The translations under genes and the position numbers were made by a program. Below are positions 47,295 to 59,465 of a DNA stretch of 64,000 nt, in pieces. Numbering within the stretch: the stretch's first letter is position 1; every line of letters begins with the position of its first letter. The stretch spans positions 15,147,664 through 15,211,663 of the forward strand of contig OZ022257.1 in assembly GCA_963978905.1 (NCBI GenBank), in the 5' to 3' direction. This DNA comes from Trichostrongylus colubriformis. Its lineage: Eukaryota > Nematoda > Chromadorea > Rhabditida > Trichostrongylidae. The notes under the pieces are model-generated. The model was not told the DNA's origin. It saw nothing but the letters and a program-made list of their open reading frames with translations, and did not search any database.

Positions 47295-48146
47295 TTAGGT
47301 TGAGCCATAATTTCTGTCACACTTTTTATTTTTCTTGAAGAGAACTGTAGAAGCCTCTGGAATATTTGGTAATGGGGGATATGTAAAGCGAGTGAAAAGG
47401 ACTACTGATTAACACATTCATATTCTCTATGGCTTCAACTAGCGGTGAATCTACGACAATTTCGCGAGAGGGGCGAAATTCATGAACACCGCCCCGGCTC
47501 TTCAGCATGCAAGGCCACTAACCGAATCAGCCAATCGATGGGCCCAGGTACTGTCTCTCATATGGGGGCAACCCGATGGCTCGATCGACTCAAATTGAAA
47601 CGGAAAAAAATTTCAAAAGATTGCAAGGAGAAAAAAATTCAAAAAATTTTTTTTTTTATAAAAAGGGCGAAAAATTGCCATCCAACACGACAGTCACTGC
47701 CGATCTCTACTGCAGGCAACTGGACACTGTAGACGCAAATTTTACCGGAAAAATGGACCGAGACTTCTTCCTCCACGACAACGCTCGCCCACATGTGGCA
47801 AAGTTGACGTGCCAAGAGATCCAGGATCTTGATTGGGCAAAGCTTCCCCATCCACCGTATTTTACGGACATGGCCCCAACTGACTACCACCTCTTCCGAT
47901 CTCTGACCCGCTTCCTCGACGGGCGGCAGCTCAAAGATGACGATGATCTCAAAATCGACCTCCAAACTTTCTTCGACCAGAAATCCCCAGACTTCTATAA
48001 GCAAAACATCTATTATCTCTCTACTCGCTGGCAATATATTGTTGATTATAGTGGTACATATTTTGTTGACTGAAGTTGACACAAATAAAGAAAAATAAAT
48101 TTGAATTTTTTTGTCATTGTGTGACAGAAATTATGGTTCAACCTAA
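47295..48146 (+). pseudogene. Internally deleted mariner element with intact C-terminus
   Basis: Ends TTAGGTTGAGCCATAATTTC and GAAATTATGGTTCAACCTAA lie between TA dinucleotides (47293-47294, 48147-48148). The plus strand carries an N-terminal HTH relic near 47445-47600, a low-complexity A-rich junction near 47600-47660, then an uninterrupted run to the stop at 48073 with [46 protein letters not shown] and the usual terminal WQYIVDYSGTYF. The first catalytic Asp region is gone, so it is non-autonomous. Confidence 0.9.
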
Positions 48147-48929
48147 TATCACTGGATCCAATGATCCAGTTGATATCGCGTCGACGAGATGGGCGGTGTT
48201 TTTTTTTGCACTTTGACTTTATCCTTACTTCTTTTCTTACCTTTTCCCTTTCCTTTTTACTTCTTCTTTCTCTGCTTGTAATGGAACTCTCTGGAATGTC
48301 ATTCGCGTAAGTAATTTTACTGAAAAATCTCCTTATGTGTCATTTCATGAAAGGAAGCACTCGACTTCAAATATGTTGCTCTGATATGTTGTTTTTTGAT
48401 ATTTTTGTGTTTTACTTTTTGAAAGAAATTTGCTCATAGATCGCTGTGACAATGTATGACATTACATAATACTATAACACCTACTCACCTTTTTGATGCA
48501 AAGAAAATATTGTGGAATTCTTTGGTCGAAAACTCGTGACCTTTCAGTAACTTTGTTTACCAATTTCATGCAAAAGAAAGAATGGGCTCATCGCGCTCGT
48601 GCTATGGGGATCGCACACAAAAACGTATTCAAAATTACAGTAGGAAATTATTTCCGTCAGAAACCTTCAAAACGCGAAATATCAACGTTACACGTAATGT
48701 CATCAGGATGTTTCTGTTTTGAAATGTCTGCGAATGTGATATTCCGTTTGTGAAGTTTTTCCAGTTGAAATGAGGTGGGAAAAAATGTTCTAAGAGTACG
48801 TGGTAATGAGAGTTAGTATGGAACAAATCGCGCACGCACCTTCTACCTATGGAATAATATCACTTGTCCATGAAGCTATTTTTGTTCTTAGGGCTCTTTA
48901 ATGCGTGTCTGCTCTGGCTATGTTTTTCG

Positions 48930-50282
48930 GGTGTGTACAAAGTGGTACGAATGGAAATTTTCGCACATATGGTGCGAGGTAACAATTATGAGGTGCGAGA
49001 ATCAAGGGGTCATCTGTTGCCCAAAACTTGCATTAACAGCAAGTGAGGTCAAGTAATTAAGGAATAAACTGACTGCTAAAAGGAAGTACTAAAATAAAAG
49101 GAATCGAATAATTTTAAATCCAAGTTTTGATATTGATAATAATGTTAATTTAATAATAATTCATTATTTAGATGGTGTATGCTTGGTAGAGCTTGGACAT
49201 TGCTCATGCCCACTATTTTTCGTTTTCTAAGATCTTTCTTTCTTTTTCTAAGATTGGGAGTTGAGCTATGGTTTCATCTGGTAGCACCGCTCATTGAGAT
49301 TACCTCCCGCACATTGTGGGGAGCTGCCTCTCATCTTGTACAGAAACTCGGTGCTTGTAGTGATTTCCATGGTGGGCTCAGTCGCCCGCTGCGCATTTCT
49401 AGACATCAGGTATCTTTATCACCACTCAAGGAGATTAGCGAGGATCGCCGTCACCATTCGCATCATTCCTTATGCCTAGGAGTAATTGACAGCCATCCCT
49501 TCTACTTTTTTTGAAAATTAATCATCAGAGAAAGACTGATTGAACGTTTGCCTTTGTTTGGCTGCGACCTTATGTTTGAAAATTATCATAGTCAAGCATA
49601 AAACCCCCAACCAGCATTGCCCAATCAAGGAATTTCTGTCATCGTGTTTCCGAAACTACTATAATACTACTTCCTCCACAGTGCTTGCCTTTTAGGCTTA
49701 GAGCAGTCAGGTCTAGAGCAATCAGAACGAAAGGTCTGTTTCGCTCAAAAGATCAGGGTTGGAAGATTTGTTCATCACAAAGATTTTGATTTCAATGTAG
49801 GGTGGTCGTAGAACGCTTAACACATTGGCAGGTTATTCTATGGACCGGGTCTTCTGAATGTAATTAGACATTCCGTGACTTGCCTCAAATTCTTGCCCGT
49901 GCACATATACATAAATAATGTCGAATCTGGCTTGCTCAAGGCTTTGAGAAGTTGTTTTATCAATCTTGTAATATCTCCGAAGTAAATATATTTGCATGTT
50001 TTACTTCGTGCATTTCCGGGTAATAAGTATATTGACAAATATTCACATACATATCATATGTGAATATGTTATGAATATAATATAATGTTTGTTCCGCTTG
50101 TTACTTCATTCTCTAGTCAGTTAATTCTTCAATTACTTGACCGTACTTGCTGTTAATGCAAGTTTTGGGTAACGGATGACCCCTTGATTCTCGCACCTCG
50201 TAATTGTTTCCTCGCACCATAGGTGCGAAGGGTTCGCACCATATGTGCGAACATTTCCATTCGTACCACTTTGTACCCACCC
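48930..50282. mobile_element. Fold-back element with about 150-bp inverted ends
   Basis: GTGTGTACAAAGTGGTACGA at the left and TCGTACCACTTTGTACCCAC at the right open inverted arms that continue through the unusual CGCACATATGGTGCGA block, GAGAATCAAGGGGTCATC and CTTGCATTAACAGCAAGT. The right arm has an extra GGTGCGAAGGGTTCGCACC duplication. The 1-kb interior shows a 111-codon plus frame (49179-49514) resembling no family. The class is not identified. Confidence 0.75.
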
Positions 50283-50589
50283 ATGTTTTTCTATGTGTTA
50301 GAAGGTATTATGATGGTAATAACCGGGAAAATGTGATCGTTGCTTGAACCCTGAGGGGAAGAAAATGAGTAAATCAATTTTTTAATGCAAAAATCTTTTG
50401 CTACCTTCTGAAGGACGCTCCGCGGAACTGCATCTTTCTCTTTCAAGGTGAACAACAATTTCCTATTCTCTCGGTAGTGTTTTTGAGTGCAACACCCATA
50501 CAAGTACATGTTTTTAAATGCAACCCTTTTCCTGTTCCCGTTCGTCCATTTGTTAGTACAGCTAGTGCCGTAATATTGTTGAAAACGCG

Positions 50590-51537
50590 CGAGAGCGCGT
50601 TTTTGCGCTCTTTGTCATTTTTTTTCGAAATCGATCGATTATCGACTTCTTAGCGGGCTTTCGTACATCTTCGTAATCGGCCCGTCGACTCTACAAGGTG
50701 GTACCACAAATTTTTGGTTTTCTCAAACTCGATACCAAGCCATTTCTTCCATTCTCCAAGAAGTTTGAGGGAAACTTTCTTCGTAATCTGATAAGCTGAC
50801 GATAAATTCTTTTCATAGATCTCATCCGAGTTGACAGATGTGCAGGAATTTCGGGGTTGCTGTCATTTCGAATGTTCCTTGATGTGGCCTAAACAGCGCC
50901 TCCGTGTATAAACTGTTGAAGAAACTACCTTATAACACATTTTCGAACGCAGATTCCCCAAAGAAATGTACACCGCTCGATTCTTTAGGAAAAACGCCAT
51001 CGAGTGATATATAAAAGTTTCTGAGGTGATCAATTTCTAGTAATACTCGTCATTTCTAGCCTTTTCGTAGTTGTCGATCGAGGTCTCACGCTCCAGACCG
51101 CCACATGCGAGCCGAGGTGCACGGCCATGGGAAAGTGCTAGGCGCTCCTGGTGGCGCCATCAATACTAACCGCTTGTCTGAAAATGAGTTACAAGATGAT
51201 TTTTTCAACAGTTTATACACGGAGGCGCTCTTTGGGGCCACACCAAGGAACAGGGGCTCATTTGAAATAGCAGAAACATCGAAATTCCTCTCAGTCTATG
51301 AATTCAAATGTGATCTATGGAAAGAATTAATCGCTAGCTCTTCAGGTTTCGAAGAAATTTACCCTCAAACTCCTTGAAATATGAAAAAATGGCTTAGTAT
51401 CGAGTTCAAGAAAGCCAAAAACCCATAAAACTTGTAGAGCTCGACGGGCTGATTCCGAAAATATATAGAGGTCCGCTAGAAATCGATAATCAATTGAACT
51501 ACGGCGAAATGACGATAAAAACGCGGAAACGTGTTCG
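50590..51537. mobile_element. Fold-back repeat with about 370-bp arms
   Basis: The left arm (50590-50963) reads GAGCGCGTTTTTGCGC, then GATTATCGA, AGCGGGC, GGCCCGTCGA and, at its inner end, GGCGCTGTTTAGGCCACA on the opposite strand. The right arm (51175-51537) is its diverged reverse complement, including ACGGAGGCGCTCTTTGGGGC. Arms differ at many sites, so the element is older than those above. The 90-codon frame at 51105-51377 follows the arm and is not a supported gene. Confidence 0.75.
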
Positions 51538-51559
51538 TGCGAATTTTAACACTCTTACG

Positions 51560-52640
51560 GCATTAACTGTAGCTATCATGTTCCCGTGATCCCAAAACAA
51601 CGCATTTGATGCGATCACTGCATAATCGGTTTTTGGCGCGATTACAAAGGTGATGCAACGGAATGTTCCGAGAGACTATAAGAGAAGTCATCTTTAAATA
51701 ATTCAAAACAGCAGAAAAAAGTTCACATATTAACAAGACAAATTGAGAGAATGTTGACTCTTTGCTACAGGAACCCCCACGAAATATTACTTTCCTAACT
51801 TTCAGTTTAGCACTCACATCGGAGCGAATAATAACTCAATGTTATTCTTCAATGTTTTGAAAATGAAAAATCTAACTACGGCCGCTTCCACACTTTGCGC
51901 ACCGATCGCGCGCATATTTGATCAGGGTTTTCTAGATGAACGACTGGTTTTGTGTACTCCTAATGTGGTTTTGTCTGTGGTTTTAATTGATTGAAATGCA
52001 CGATTTATTATCGCTCAAAAGTCGTGAACTTCTTAGTTTCATGCACTCGAATGATATGAGAAGGCCGCAAAGGCTCGGTAGCTCCTGTCATGAACATCTG
52101 AACAAAATGTACATATGTGCGTGGACTTAACTGGAAGTTTTTCCTTCGTAGTTTTCCCAATAAAGAACGGTTGCTTAGAGTGAACCAAAGTATTTCGTAA
52201 TTTCTCATTTCGGCCGAGTACATTGGACTATTTTAGGAAGGTTGATGCGATTTCTTCAGTCTGATGAGACGCCGTTGAGCAGCTCAACGTCGCTGCGCTT
52301 TTCGAATGATTCAGTCATTGCTATCCATTCTGTGATGTCCGATTGCTAGATTCAGATCGCAACTGAACTCATCGAAACTGCAACGAAATACTACTGTAAA
52401 AGCAAAATGACACTGTAGAACCGAAGAGAATGTTGAGCGCGCAGATTCGAAGGCTGCAATAAAGCTTAAGGACGATACAACAGAAAGTGAGCCAACGAAC
52501 ATTTTACGTTGTCCGACTGCATCATATCCGATTGGCTCCTCATCAAGGTCAAATACGGTGTGTTGCGGTTTTCACTGGCAGGCCATTTCGACGCTCCAAA
52601 AATCGCTTCACTTATCAGTTATTAGCTAGTTGCAGTCCAC
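51560..52640. other. Intergenic region upstream of the collagen gene
   Basis: I see no gene or known repeat here. The last few hundred bases presumably contain the collagen gene's regulatory region. A short GTTGAGCAGCTCAAC palindrome lies near 52273, of unknown relevance. Confidence 0.4.
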
Positions 52641-52665
52641 GCCAATGGCGCAACCCAAGAAACGC

Positions 52666-52674
52666 TATAAAAAG
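52666..52674 (+). promoter_or_regulatory. TATA box of the collagen gene
   Basis: TATAAAAAG lies 38 bp upstream of the collagen ATG, a distance that would put transcription start about 10 bp before the ATG. Strong TATA boxes close to the start codon are usual for nematode cuticle collagen genes. Confidence 0.7.
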
Positions 52675-52703
52675 GAAGGTGGAAGTCGAGTAGACAACAC
52701 GAC

Positions 52704-53651
52704 ATGTTCGAGGAGAAACTCATCGTCGGCGTGGCTTCGGCCTGCTCTACTCTGGCCATCGTTGCCTGCCTTATTGTGGTCCCATCGCTCTACAACACTA
52801 TCAACGAGATCCACGATGAGGTCCTCGACGGCGTCTCCGTGTTCCGCGTCGAGACCGACTCCGCCTGGAGCCAGATGATGGACTTCCAAGTGGCCGTTGC
52901 TCCCCCAACCAAGCCTCGTGAGAATCCCTTCGGCTCCATCTTCCGTAGCAAGAAACAAGCTCTGCCATCTTACTGCCAGTGCACACCCCCAACTGTCAAC
53001 TGCCCACCTGGACCCGCTGGACCTCCCGGACCACCCGGAGCACCTGGTTGGTTAACATCACTCTTTATATCTTGATACAAGTTAAAACATACAATTTCAG
53101 GACAACCTGGATCACCTGGCCAGCCTGGACCAGACGCCTCCACCACCTACGCACCCATCGTGTGCCCTCCCCCAGACACCGGTTGTGTCACATGTCCACC
53201 TGGACCACCTGGGCCACCCGGACCAGATGGAAACCCCGGAGGCCCAGGACCCAACGGAAACCCAGGACAAGCTGGATCTCCCGGTCAAGATGGACAGCCA
53301 GGACCCCCCGGACCCCCCGGAGACGGTGGAGCACCAGGAAACCCAGGAAGCGATGGACAACCTGGACAGCCCGGACAAGATGGTACCACCTCAACTAACA
53401 CCCCCGGAGGACCTGGACCCGCCGGACCACCTGGACCTCCCGGAAACGCAGGAGGACTCGGACAGCCAGGAAACGCTGGAAACCCAGGAGCACCTGGACC
53501 CGCTGGACAGCCAGGAGGCCCAGGACAGCCTGGAGCACCGGGTACTCCAGGAAACCCAGGAGGCACAGCACCTCCCGGCGGTGATGCTGCTTACTGCCCA
53601 TGCCCACCTCGCTCAGCTGCATTCGTGTCTCGCCGTGCTGCTAAGCACTAA
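52704..53651 (+). CDS. Nematode cuticle collagen
   Basis: Secreted structural protein of the cuticle, made by the hypodermis around moults (family knowledge). Two exons, 52704-53046 and 53101-53651, split by a 54-bp intron (GTTGGT...TTTCAG) that interrupts a Gly codon of the first Gly-X-Y block; 297 residues, normal for the family. Residues 7-29 form the N-terminal membrane/signal segment within the nematode cuticle collagen N-terminal domain. RSKK at 81-84 is a candidate, non-canonical proprotein cleavage site. Cys-x-Cys-x6-Cys (91, 93, 100) opens a short triple-helical block; a second cluster ([13 protein letters not shown]) precedes the main Gly-X-Y region, which has short interruptions ([10 protein letters not shown]). 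The C-terminus is [19 protein letters not shown]. Both exons are much richer in GC than their surroundings. The start is supported by the TATA box 38 bp upstream. Confidence 0.97.
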
Positions 53652-53700
53652 GCTTCTAAAAGCACTACGTCCTTTCATAGACAACTGCAGTTTTGCTTTC

Positions 53701-53706
53701 AATAAA
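53701..53706 (+). terminator. Poly(A) signal of the collagen gene
   Basis: AATAAA occurs 50 bp after the collagen stop codon, and a second AATAAA starts at 53719. Either could direct 3'-end formation. From here to about 54820 no other gene is visible. Confidence 0.7.
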
Positions 53707-54371
53707 GGATTCGCGGTGAATAAACACATTGCTAGACATTTTTCAAGTTCTCATACAAGAACCACTGCAAATTAACTGTGTTCTGTGTTAAATGCAGTGA
53801 CTGAAAGTACAGTGCACAAGCAGCAAAGAGTGAAACACTTTGAAACTGATGGATTGAGCTCTTCTACTGAATCGCTTCCGTACCGCTACAAACCTCTGAT
53901 GTCTGTTTCCAGCTACGCAAAAAAAAGATAGAAACTTGGTTGAAGCTCCGGTTTTCACTCAGATCATCTCTAATAAGTGAGTATAATCCTCTATGGGCGA
54001 GGAATAGCGTTCAGAGTAGATGTACCATCTCATCTTTAGCAGAGGTACCATGCGCCTTTTGGTTTTTGGGATAGGGGATCTCTTGGTGATCTCCTGCCAC
54101 TCTCGTCTGAGGTTCCTGGTTTTTTTCTCTGCATTCTTTTTGAGGAATGGTAGAAGTCTGTGAGCAGAGCCAAGGAGGGGTTTTACCTTCCCACTGAACT
54201 TTTAAATGAGGCTTAGAAGTATCAACAGGGTCTCACATGCTGATCACAATTATGAGAACCAAAACTGCAAAAAGCTGCTCCAAACCGAGTTAAGAGGGGT
54301 CGAAGTTTGCTTGTGATGACTCCTTTTCTGGAATTTTGTGCCAACTAACGCATTAATGTAGTTAACCGTGA

Positions 54372-54440
54372 GTGAAGCAGCGGTCACAGTGGTTTAGTGG
54401 CACCGTTCTCGCTTCAGAAGTGTGAACGGTAAGCTTACAC
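54372..54440 (+). other. tRNA-like sequence (SINE head or pseudogene)
   Basis: CAGTGGTTTAGTGGCACCG resembles an A box of Glu/Asp-type tRNAs and a weak B-box-like TTACACCCTGG follows. A similar A-box motif is at 12055. Acceptor stems do not pair convincingly, so a functional tRNA is unlikely. Confidence 0.25.
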
Positions 54441-54824
54441 CCTGGATTAAACCTCCTGATGAGTCACATCAAAAAGAGTACTCAATCATCGCAAGAAAGC
54501 TTTGTCACCTTCTAAGTGATTCTGATACGGCATTTTGCAATTTTAGTTCTCATATTTGTAGTCACCCCTCAAGATCCCATTTTGTACTTTCATGAAAAGT
54601 GGAAATCCTTTTCTGGTTAGTGCCACCTTGGCTTTCTCTTGAGAGCAATACGTGGGGTGAGATGGTTGGGATACACGATTAGTAGAAGCCGCTAGGTGAC
54701 ATGAGGACTTTGCCCATCGCTTTGACGTGGTCACTGCAATAGTTTTCTCCAGAGATATTTTGAATAGTGAGTAAGCCAATGCACCAATACTGAAATGGGA
54801 AGTGGGTGTGACATTTAACTTCAG

Positions 54825-55170
54825 AGACACCGGAGGGGGCAAATTTGGCAGACTGTGGAAGATGAAAGTAGGGGTGCTTAGCAGTGTAACAGCAGAGAAG
54901 GAACGAAATAAAACGGCGAAATAACCGTGAAAAAGAAACCCGGAAATCTCTTTATCTCTCGCGCCCCCTTGCGTTCCTAGCCTGGGGTAGACTGCAGACG
55001 GGAGAAGAGGCTAAATCATCCGGCCGCGAAAGTTGTCTCGCCTTCACAGGCTACGCGCCCTGCTGATTAACTGCAGAACGACACGCCGTGCTGCGAAGAG
55101 CCCAAGCCACGCTTTCCAATGCGAGTTTCGCACTGAAATCCACTCTCAGCTCATGTGTGAAATTGAATAA
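54825..55170. mobile_element. MITE family F (copy 2)
   Basis: Starts AGACACCGGAGGGGGCAAAT beside TTCAG and shares GGCAGACTGTGGAAGATGAAA, GGGGTAGACTGCAGACGGG and GAACGACACGCCGTGCTGCG with 10877-11236. The right end is not clear. Sequence from 55180 to 55920 contains only a diverged arm of the 25393-25543 palindrome (55305-55370). Confidence 0.65.
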
Positions 55171-55919
55171 GGTCCGCGAAAGGTCGTCCGTTATGGCTCG
55201 AACAACGGATGCCGATCAGTTACGAGAAGCCGGGGGATCTGTGATGTCGACGAGTTAGATGCGATCTCAAAAGATCGGACGGTCGGAGTCAGTCTGTCAG
55301 CTATGGCCCATGCCACCCACTGGCAAATTAGTTGTGAGGGGCCACGTCTAACGACCGTCTCCCCTCCGGATGGCTAACCGATGTAATAGATGACCATTCA
55401 AGAAGAAGAGGGATGCTGATTCCAGATGGTGCGATATAACTCTAGCAAAAAGACTCGGACTCTCTATAGGTACCGCCCCAAAGAGCCTGTCTACAGGAGA
55501 AACCGATAAGGAGCTCCTCAATAAATCCTCTCGAACTGACGGCTCAACACACAACGGTGCACATGGACCCATGTGGCTGTACTTTTCAGCGCATTGGAAA
55601 TGAGTCGTTTGAAACGGAATTGAATGAGACAAGCAATCGAGCAACCTGGATTCCGTAGGTAATGAGGAAGGGATCACTAAATGGATACGAGTTAGCGGGC
55701 TACCCTGAGGGAAATCGGAACACGCGCCACATCCTAGGAAGACTTTGCTCACACTTTGATAGTCTGGAGAAGGGAGAAAACGTAGATGTAGTACACTACA
55801 AGTTTTTTATGGAATAATTTGATGTCTAGCAGTGAAACTCCACTATGAAAACCGACCATATTTCGACGTGCCTACTTTCCTGCCGTTTGATGGCATTCCA
55901 CAATTGTCTATAAAAACTG

Positions 55920-57230
55920 TGCCTCCCCCTTATGCAGTCCCATCTGTATGATACTAAACGCTTCTATTATTATGTTCAGTGAAGTTCCTTTCAGTTGGAG
56001 AGTATTTTATTACCGCTATCCCTAAGATATCGAAGCCGAGGTTGTTGTCTTCGCTCCGCCCCATCAGTATCACTGCACCACCGGCTAAAACTCTCGAGAG
56101 ACTAATACGTGATGGAATCCTGCTTCATGTAACACGAATCAACTTGATCCCCATTGAACAGCACGGGTTTATTACCGGGGCCTCCACAAGTAAACTTATG
56201 GCTGACTGTATATTTGATTGGACTCTTGCTATCAATGAGGCAAGTGGTGTGAACATTATCTATTTTGACCTGTCTAAAGCTTTTGATAAAGTCTTTCACA
56301 TAAAACTAGTTTTTAAGTTTCGGCAGCTGGGAATTGAATACCCCGTTCTCAGCTGGATTCGATCTTATTTGAAAGACAGACATATGTATGTTAAAGTTGG
56401 GAACTACTTTACGCAAAAATTCTCTTGTCCTAGTGATACACCACAGGGAGGTGTATTATCACCTTTGCTATTTCTAGCCTATACATATGGCTTGCCTTCT
56501 TACCTGTGTACCCATCCGTCTATGGAAACTAAGATGTATGCCAATGATGTTAAAATTTACAGATTTATAACGACGATATTCACGAACGTATTCACCAAGC
56601 CCTAACGCAGTCTATCTGCAACATGATGGAATGGGTCACGATTTGAGGAATACCGGTTAACTTCGACAAGGCATCGGTACTCCATCTTGGGAAAGCTAGA
56701 GCATTACCATACACCCTTCGAAGTATTACTATTGGTACCTTTTATAAAGTCTGTGATTTAATGTTTCATATTAATCGCGATATCGACTTTACGCGCCATA
56801 TAGACAGTACTGTTCGGAAAGCTTTCATCACTCTTTATGGTAACTAGGAACATTCATCACAATGACGCCTCTGTTTTATTAAAACTCTATAAAGCATATG
56901 TTGTTCCTATACTTTAACATGGTTCGCTGATATGAAGCCCTCACGACAAGAAACTACAGGCGAAAGTTGGAAAAGTTCTGCAAAACTTCACTAGAAGCTT
57001 GTTACATCGATGTGAGCCCCATGCCACATCGCGGTGTCTACCTGATTATAAGGACCGATTACATCGCTTCAGACTCAAGTCATTACTGTATAGAAGGGTA
57101 ATTAATGATATTTTGTTCTGATTCGAGATATTGAAAGACGAACTCAAATTAAAGCCGAGCGAATTTTGGGTAATCAGGCTCAAAAGGAGTCGCACCACTT
57201 CCATATTTTACAGTGTCTTGAACTGAACAC
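55920..57230 (+). pseudogene. Non-LTR retrotransposon reverse transcriptase relic
   Basis: A long frame to 56605 carries RT landmarks in order: LRPISIT, EQHGFITGAST, IIYFDLSKAFDKV, TPQGGVLSPLLF and YANDVKIY. Past a frameshift near 56605 the thumb and C-terminal region continue in pieces (NFDKASVLHLGKA, FTRHIDSTVRKAF, then PHDKKLQAKV) to about 57230. Order and spacing resemble CR1/Jockey-like LINEs. The catalytic YADD box reads YAND and the C-terminal part has several stops, so it is inactive. No endonuclease domain is seen upstream. Confidence 0.88.
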
Positions 57231-57776
57231 ATATAATATCATATTTCACTTAGAGGAATCAACCAATCATGTGGCTCATACTTAGCCGCGACTTCTGTAA
57301 GTTCCACCTGGTTGATCGAAAATTCTCGTCGCTTCCTTTCTAAATTCTTTTTTCCAAAACACTGAAGTTTATCGCCTATATTTCTGTTTAACATTGCCTT
57401 ATTGATTATTCGAAGGCATTTTTCTGCATTTTTGAGTTTATGTTTCGCTTTGATTTTGACTGCGATCCGACTTGAAATTTTATTGACTTCTTTTGAATTC
57501 ATTTGCAGAGCGAGGAACCGCTGCATTCGGAACAACCTCCGTAATTCCATTTGGAAGGTCGCTCAGCAGATTTTGCAAGCCAGTTCGAGATAAGCGTCGG
57601 AAAGCGCCAAGAATATTTGGTTTGTCAACGGCAACTTCGACACAAGAGGTCCCATCCTTGTCAATTCAATCTGCGACTTTGAAACAAGAAATACAAAAAT
57701 TTGCGGAAAGAATAGTAGGACCTGTTCGATCATGCATTATTGCAATTCAGCACTTATATGCTTTATACAACCATCA

Positions 57777-57900
57777 GAGGCGCACTGCACGATAACCAGG
57801 TAGTCTTACCTTCTTGGGGCAACAGTTGCTCGGACGACTATGTCTGCTGCACCATTATCTCGTTGCACGATGCGCCATGCGCAGCATTTAAGAGTCGCTG
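57777..57900. repeat. Partial MITE family E
   Basis: AGGCGCACTGCACGATAACC and TACCTTCTTGGGGCAACAGT parallel the left end of 5952-6421. The right part is lost or rearranged. The segment before it (57490-57775) has an open frame of unknown origin. Confidence 0.45.
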
Positions 57901-58171
57901 TTTCGTCAAGGGTTTCCTTGCGATAAGTTATGACCACTACGCATTCGAACAATATTGCTGCTATGGCAGTTCACGCGCTCTCCTGCAGCATTTCTAAGGG
58001 AATTCCATGGTATAGAGGTGTACCTGATGCGATGTTGCAATAATGCGCAACTGTGCTGAGCATATTCAATTGAATAAGCACAAAAAAACCAACAAACGCA
58101 CTGTCACGTACGGCTAGAGGAGAAATGATGAGAAAGGACAGCCTCCATCTTCTTAGGAACACCAAATTATT

Positions 58172-58914
58172 ATGGAACCTTCATTCCTGAAATGCGCCAA
58201 TTTCGCGTTTCCCTCGATATTTAAGAAAAACGCAAGTCATGCGGTTCCAAGAATAGAAAGCCTCCGAAGAAGCCAAAGAAGTTCTGGCCTCCCTATTCTG
58301 CCTACACGTTATGATTCCAAGTTGAATCCCTTTGTCGCAGCTGACACTTCCGAGTACGGCATAGAACGAAATGAGGTCAGATCAAGAAAGAAGGACTCGC
58401 ACTGGTCTATGCAGTTCGCCAGTTCCACAATATTTATTCGGACGCCCCTCACCCTCCTTACAGACCATAAACCACTCATAACCATTTTTGGAAGGAAGAT
58501 AAGCACACCAACATACACAAACAATCCTCCCTTACGCTGATCGCTGATAACACTGGATATGAATTCACAATTGCTATGGAAAAACCACGGATTGAACATG
58601 CAAATGCCCTATCACTCTTGATTGCTGAACAAAGGGAGCAAGCGGGAGATGTCATTAACGCGAACGCTTCGAATGATGCCGAATTCGAGTGTTCAGCAGT
58701 ATAAGCACAGCCCTGTCAATATGAATTTGATAACAGCTGAGAGCTCTAAGGGTGATCGATTGTGCTACAGAAAGCAACAGAAAAGAAAGAATGGATTGAC
58801 ACAACACCAATCTTACTTAAAAGCTACTTTCGCACCCCACGCATAAGTGCTGGGGTGATGCAAACAGCGAAGTCACAAAAAGCCGTGGAACGCCGTTCCA
58901 GGGTAAAGCTGCTC
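58172..58914 (+). pseudogene. Ty3/gypsy-type LTR retrotransposon pol fragment
   Basis: Frames on the plus strand match the RT-end/RNase H region of gypsy-type pol: AADTSEYGI near 58340, TLLTDHKPLITIFGRK near 58455-58500, TPTYTNN and, after a frameshift, an EYEFTIAMEKP-like and NALSLL stretch near 58560-58620. Frameshifts break the frame at least twice. No LTRs, protease or integrase were found, so it is an isolated relic, cut off on the right by a MITE. Confidence 0.82.
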
Positions 58915-59460
58915 AAAGACAGCATTAGGTGTAATGTGGTTATTGAGAATCCCTGAAAGAAGTTACTTACATGAAAACAATGAGCCTGAGAATAGCTATC
59001 TGTGGCGAAATCCCGGTGAAAAAGTGCGCCTGCGAGCTGTAGAAACGGCGCAACGGATAGGAGCTGCAGCCTTTCAATAGTCGACCCCGCCTCCTATCGA
59101 CGTGATACCTGGTCGGCTACGATGACAGCGGTCAAGGATATGCGGTGGCCAAAGATATCGAAGTGAGCTTCAGGCTAAATTTGCGCGCTTTCGCAAATTT
59201 AGTCTGAAGCTCACTCCAGGAAAAAGAGGCCGTCGTATTTCCAAAAATCCCCTTGTGTTTATTTGGCAACATGACAATGGAAATTTCGTTCGGAGATCCG
59301 CCTCTTGGCGGAAATTCGTCCGTTCTGGGGATCAACGAGAGAAGGGGGTCCTATTTCTCGAGTTTTTTGCCATTTCGCATCCGTTTTTCTTCACTGTCCT
59401 GTTACTAGGCATCTCGAATTTCAAATACACTACTTATTTTACTTTTCGTCCGAATTTCCC
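58915..59460. mobile_element. MITE family D (copy 3)
   Basis: Begins AGCATTAGGTG and ends in a CGTCCGAATTTCCC-type terminus before TTAA (59461-59464). It contains the marker GGCGAAATCCCGGTGAAAAAG shared with 4454-5004 and an inner short palindrome GCTTCAGGCTAAATTTGCGC mirrored at 59190-59217. Confidence 0.75.
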
Positions 59461-59465
59461 TTAAC

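Noticed and set aside
49179..49514. 111-codon frame inside the fold-back element as a transposase
   Set aside because: No catalytic motif, leucine/phenylalanine-rich low-information sequence and no homology that I recognise.
53185..53775. Long 196-codon open frame overlapping the collagen
   Set aside because: It is an out-of-frame shadow of the Gly-X-Y repeats; the collagen frame has the family features.
55348..55752. 134-codon minus-strand frame
   Set aside because: Composition is unremarkable, it overlaps a palindrome arm at one end, and no motif or exon chain supports it.
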